Shown here one piece after another: positions 6,859 through 9,240 of a DNA stretch of 9,240 nucleotides. A program made the position numbers and the translations under genes. The DNA lies in NCBI GenBank assembly GCA_947629895.1, contig CANRFP010000049.1, forward strand, positions 1-9,240, read 5' to 3'. This DNA is from an uncultured Clostridia bacterium. Lineage in GTDB: Bacteria > Bacillota_A > Clostridia > Christensenellales > UBA1242. Positions within the stretch are counted from its first letter, which is position 1; every line of letters starts with the position of its first letter. The notes below the pieces were generated by a model. That model had not been told where the DNA came from and did no database searches. It saw nothing but the letters and a program-made list of their open reading frames with translations.

Positions 6859-7240
6859 TTTCGTTTAGTATTGCCGACAGCACTCCATTTATAAATTTTT
6901 TGGATTTTTCGGTGCTGTATAGTTTTGAAAGTTCCAAAGCCTCGTTAATTGCAACCGCTTTTGGTGTGTTGCAATACAAAATTTCGGTCAAAGCAAGATA
7001 AATAAGCGCAAGGTCAATCTTGAAAACTCGGTTATACTCAAAATTTTTAAGATGTTTTTCAATTTGAGTTTTAAGTTCTTCTTTGTGAGAGTTAAAACTT
7101 TGCATAATCAAATTGAAAAATTGTTCATCCTCCTCTTTTTTGAGATTGGTTAAATTTTCTTTTGAAAGAAGTGGGTCACATTCATGAAACAATCCTTCAA
7201 AAATAAGTTTAAAGGCATTTTCTCTTGCATTTTTACGCAT
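6851..7240 (-). CDS. nusB: Transcription antitermination factor NusB
   Basis: NusB binds boxA RNA together with NusE (ribosomal protein S10) and supports antitermination in rRNA operons. The protein begins MRKNARENAFKLIFEGLF and carries the family signature AINEALELSKLYS followed by KKFINGVLSAI near the C-terminus. With the ATG at 7240 it is 129 residues, normal for NusB. I prefer this start over the ATG at 7255 because AGAGG lies six bases before it, while the earlier ATG has no Shine-Dalgarno and would add five residues foreign to the family. The start overlaps the yqhY stop by eight bases (ATGCGTAA), and the gene end overlaps xseA by eight bases (ATGGCTAA). Confidence 0.94.
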   Translation of the reverse strand: MRKNARENAFKLIFEGLFHECDPLLSKENLTNLKKEEDEQFFNLIMQSFNSHKEELKTQIEKHLKNFEYNRVFKIDLALIYLALTEILYCNTPKAVAINEALELSKLYSTEKSKKFINGVLSAILNENG

Positions 7241-7601
7241 CTTGAACCTCTGCATCGCATTCTACTTGCAAAACATGGATGTTTATTTTAAGTGGCTTTA
7301 ATGCCACCATTGTTGCAAGCGAATTTCTTATGTTTTCTTGCACGCGATAGGCAATGTCTGGCACGCTGACACCAATGTAAACGTTGATGTAAACGTCAAC
7401 CGTGAGCGCTCCGTTTTTTTCAAACTTAATTTCAACACCGTCATCATATTTGTTGAAAAGTTTTTTAAACCACGGGCGGCTTGAATTTGTGACGCTTTGC
7501 ACCCCGTTTATTTCTTTGGCTGCAAGATTTATGATTGAAACCAATATTTTTCTGTCAAGCGTAATTTTTCCGTTATTTGCTTGTTCTGTTTTTGTTGTCA
7601 T
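7233..7601 (-). CDS. yqhY: Asp23/Gls24 family protein, YqhY-like
   Basis: This 122-residue protein is almost entirely one Asp23/Gls24 (DUF322) domain: GKITLDRKILVSIINLAAKE at 11-30, a central DGVEIKF at 54-60, and a helix with VPDIAYRVQENIRNS at 79-93. Such proteins are soluble or membrane-associated. In Bacillus subtilis YqhY sits between the acc genes and nusB and has been linked to control of fatty acid synthesis (acetyl-CoA carboxylase). Here the same place next to nusB is kept but the acc genes are missing, so that role is uncertain in this organism. AAGGAG lies nine bases before the ATG. A probable promoter lies directly upstream, and the gene is coupled to nusB by an 8-base overlap. 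Confidence 0.9.
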   Translation of the reverse strand: MTTKTEQANNGKITLDRKILVSIINLAAKEINGVQSVTNSSRPWFKKLFNKYDDGVEIKFEKNGALTVDVYINVYIGVSVPDIAYRVQENIRNSLATMVALKPLKINIHVLQVECDAEVQDA

Positions 7602-7630
7602 TTTTTGATGCTCCTTAAAGTATATAACTT

Positions 7631-7659
7631 ATTTTAGCACATTTTAAAGAGATTTGCAA
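7631..7659 (-). promoter_or_regulatory. Probable internal promoter before yqhY
   Basis: TTGCAA (7659-7654, four of six matches to TTGACA) lies 17 bases before TAAAAT (7636-7631), which also carries an extended -10 (TGC directly before it). The gap between spoIIIAH and yqhY is the largest in the upper operon (59 bases), suggesting a transcription start that serves yqhY-nusB-xseAB-proS during growth, independently of the sporulation genes. Confidence 0.5.
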
Positions 7660-7660
7660 A

Positions 7661-8128
7661 CTATTGCACAGAAAATATTACAATATTTCTAACTTGTGTT
7701 TTAAGTTCGTCAACAATGATGGCACAAATCTTGTCCACTTCGTTTTGTGTGAGGCTCAAAGCCTTAACAACCACATTGATTTTGTTGTCGGTTATTGAAA
7801 TCACGCAATCGGAATATCCCTGTGCGCGGATAAGCCCCTCAACAACAAGTTCCTTTTCCATATTTTTCATCAAATCCATTTTTGCATCTTCTGCTGCCTT
7901 TTTGGCGGTTTCTGAGGATGAAGCACTGTCTATTATTGCATCATAATACAAAAGTTCTTGGTCTCTGGTGCTTTGTCTATCGTTTTTGTAAGAACTGAAA
8001 TAACTTGTTGTTGTCACTTCTGTGTTGGTTTGTTTAACCGAGTTGTTTAAAACAATGTTAAGATAACCCGTAACCCCCAAAAGCACAACCATAAGTGTTA
8101 AAATAATGATTTTTGTTTTCTTTTTCAT
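7661..8128 (-). CDS. spoIIIAH: Stage III sporulation protein AH
   Basis: SpoIIIAH sits in the mother-cell side of the engulfing membrane and binds forespore SpoIIQ across the intermembrane space, forming the feeding channel needed for late forespore gene expression. The protein (155 residues; about 218 in Bacillus subtilis) has a short Lys-rich start, one membrane segment (about 6-27), a spacer, then the typical YFSSYKNDRQSTRDQE (43-58) and a ring-building domain with LIRAQGYSDCVISI (99-112) and INVVVKALSLT (117-127). The ATG has AAAGGAG six bases upstream and starts 12 bases after spoIIIAG. The compact size results from a short linker; all core elements are present. Confidence 0.93.
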   Translation of the reverse strand: MKKKTKIIILTLMVVLLGVTGYLNIVLNNSVKQTNTEVTTTSYFSSYKNDRQSTRDQELLYYDAIIDSASSSETAKKAAEDAKMDLMKNMEKELVVEGLIRAQGYSDCVISITDNKINVVVKALSLTQNEVDKICAIIVDELKTQVRNIVIFSVQ

Positions 8129-8140
8129 ATTAAACTCCTT

Positions 8141-8668
8141 TTATGATAAGATTGTTATGTTTTCACTTTCAATTTGCAAGATTGTTTCTGCCGCTTCTAA
8201 AATTTTCATTTTCACACTAAAATTTTCCGAGCCCTTTGCAACTATCACCACCCCCTTTATCTCTGGATAAAATTTTTTCTCCACCACAGGCTTGTCCCCA
8301 ACCGTTAGCACCTTTTCCGATGTCACCGTGATTTCCTGTCCGCCAACAATGCTTGTTTTGGTTTCTTTGTCGGTGGCGTATTCATATGAAAAGCCGCCTT
8401 CAAGGCATATCAGCACGCTCACACTTCCAACGCCAGAGATTTTTGCTAATACACTTTCAAGTTTATTTTCAAGGTCGTTTACATATTCCACAGCGCTGGT
8501 GTAATCTTCTGTCGAAGTAATGGCGTTTTGCTCGCTTTGTGTCGAAGGCTTTTTAAAGTTCACTGCAAAGTAAAAAACGCAAATCACAAGTCCAATCGCA
8601 ACAGCCAAATAGATATGAAAATGTTTGATTTGTTTGCATTTATCATAAAACGCTTTTAATTTATTCAT
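8141..8668 (-). CDS. spoIIIAG: Stage III sporulation protein AG
   Basis: SpoIIIAG forms a large ring in the intermembrane space between mother cell and forespore as part of the SpoIIIA-SpoIIQ channel. The protein has a short cytoplasmic start, one membrane segment (about 19-37), then a ring-building domain with LESVLAKISGVGSVSVLICL and the family hallmark YPEIKGVVIVAKGSE. Numbered from the ATG at 8668 it is 175 residues, shorter than the roughly 229 of Bacillus subtilis. A TTG three bases further upstream is possible (GGAGG is six bases from it and nine from the ATG), but the ATG is the more usual choice. The start overlaps spoIIIAF by eight bases (ATGAATAA). Confidence 0.93.
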   Translation of the reverse strand: MNKLKAFYDKCKQIKHFHIYLAVAIGLVICVFYFAVNFKKPSTQSEQNAITSTEDYTSAVEYVNDLENKLESVLAKISGVGSVSVLICLEGGFSYEYATDKETKTSIVGGQEITVTSEKVLTVGDKPVVEKKFYPEIKGVVIVAKGSENFSVKMKILEAAETILQIESENITILS

Positions 8669-9155
8669 CAAATTTCACCTCCACATTTTTCAAAAGGTCA
8701 TAATCTTCAATCAAGTCCAAAATTTTAAGTTTTGCACTCACCTTATCTTTATTTTTGAAATTTGGCAAAAATTCAATATCGCGTAAATCGACAAAACATG
8801 AGTAAATTTCCAAATTTTCTGCAAAGATGTTTGCGTTTATCGAAACAATAACATTCTTTAAGCCCGCATCTTGAATTGAGTTAGACAAATCTTCTTGAAG
8901 GGCATTTAGTTTGTCCAGATTTACTTGTTCAAGATAGTTTTCTTGCAAATTTGTTTGCGAGCCGAAATACTTTGAAAAGTCAAAATCTTTTCCAAACAAT
9001 TTTGGAAGAGGCATGATGATAACAAGCAGGATGCAGAAGGAAAACATGGCTTTGGTGTATTTGTTAATCTGCCCTTCCGGAAGCACAAATTCTGAAAGCA
9101 CACTTAAAAGAATCATGCATGTTATGCTTAACAGCCAAGAGGAAACTGCACTCAC
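8661..9155 (-). CDS. spoIIIAF: Stage III sporulation protein AF
   Basis: SpoIIIAF is a mother-cell membrane protein of the SpoIIIA complex. It has two N-terminal membrane segments (about 5-25 and 36-53) joined by the characteristic short loop LPEGQINKYTKAMFSF, then a soluble domain (about 70-164) related in fold to the ring-building domains of the neighbouring proteins. Length is 164 residues against about 206 in Bacillus subtilis. Translation starts at a GTG (9155) with a strong AAGGAGG seven bases upstream, which overlaps the stop codon of spoIIIAE. There is no other suitably placed start. Confidence 0.9.
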   Translation of the reverse strand: MSAVSSWLLSITCMILLSVLSEFVLPEGQINKYTKAMFSFCILLVIIMPLPKLFGKDFDFSKYFGSQTNLQENYLEQVNLDKLNALQEDLSNSIQDAGLKNVIVSINANIFAENLEIYSCFVDLRDIEFLPNFKNKDKVSAKLKILDLIEDYDLLKNVEVKFDE

Positions 9156-9167
9156 AAAATCACCTCC

Positions 9168-9240
9168 TTAAACCAAGTTTGCGCTGGCACAAATCAGCCC
9201 CGTAAGCACCAAATACATAAACGAAATTGCCACAAGCAGC
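9168..9240 (-). CDS. spoIIIAE: Stage III sporulation protein AE, C-terminal end (cut by window edge)
   Basis: The last 23 codons before a TAA at 9170-9168 encode a hydrophobic segment, LLVAISFMYLVLTGLICASA followed by NLV, consistent with the final membrane helix of SpoIIIAE, a polytopic membrane protein of the same complex. The call rests mainly on its place directly before spoIIIAF (12-base gap) and on hydrophobicity, since the fragment is too short for recognition on its own. Confidence 0.75.
   Translation of the reverse strand, partial: LLVAISFMYLVLTGLICASANLV

Noticed and set aside
7241..7255. Longer nusB beginning at the ATG at 7255
   Set aside because: No Shine-Dalgarno precedes it and the extra residues MQRFK are not typical of NusB; the ATG at 7240 has AGAGG six bases upstream and begins with the family-like RKNARENAF.
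8669..8671. TTG start for spoIIIAG three bases upstream of the ATG
   Set aside because: Spacing to GGAGG would be acceptable, but an ATG follows immediately and gives the same 8-base overlap pattern seen at other junctions.

Overview
The window looks like a chromosomal segment of an AT-rich, endospore-forming member of the Bacillota, most likely an uncultured clostridial lineage. The evidence is an spoIIIA sporulation cluster, Gram-positive Shine-Dalgarno sites (AGGAGG-like), sigma-A type promoters, and the gene neighbourhood spoIIIA - yqhY - nusB - xseA - xseB, which is also found in Bacillus subtilis (there with accBC and folD interspersed). Every gene I can support lies on the minus strand, so transcription runs from high to low coordinates.

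Upstream part (9240 down to about 3756): one closely packed unit. It begins with the last codons of spoIIIAE, then spoIIIAF, spoIIIAG and spoIIIAH (SpoIIIA-SpoIIQ channel between mother cell and forespore), then yqhY (Asp23 family), nusB (antitermination factor), xseA and xseB (exonuclease VII) and proS (prolyl-tRNA synthetase). Genes overlap by 4 or 8 bases at five junctions. A probable internal promoter sits between spoIIIAH and yqhY, which would let the housekeeping half be expressed outside sporulation. The unit ends at a hairpin just after proS.

Middle (3755 to 936): a 54-base gap holds a strong sigma-A promoter nested inside the hairpin that ends the proS transcript. The 3' arm of the same hairpin carries the ribosome binding site of the next gene. 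That gene encodes a 921-residue cytoplasmic, helix-rich protein that I cannot assign to a family. It has stretches resembling mTERF-type helical repeats, and lower G+C than its neighbours in hand-sampled lines.

Downstream part (935 to 1): a small integral membrane protein (188 residues) without a recognisable ribosome binding site. Its stop codon lies inside the -35 box of the infC promoter. An infC leader of about 135 bases follows, with an attenuator-like terminator and an alternative antiterminator pairing. The window ends in the first 49 codons of infC (translation initiation factor IF-3), which starts with ATT.

The points most worth a second look are the unknown 921-residue protein, the combined terminator/promoter/RBS element in front of it, and the two-layer control region of infC. 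No RNA genes, mobile elements or CRISPR arrays were seen, and no gene-free stretch exceeds 300 bases.
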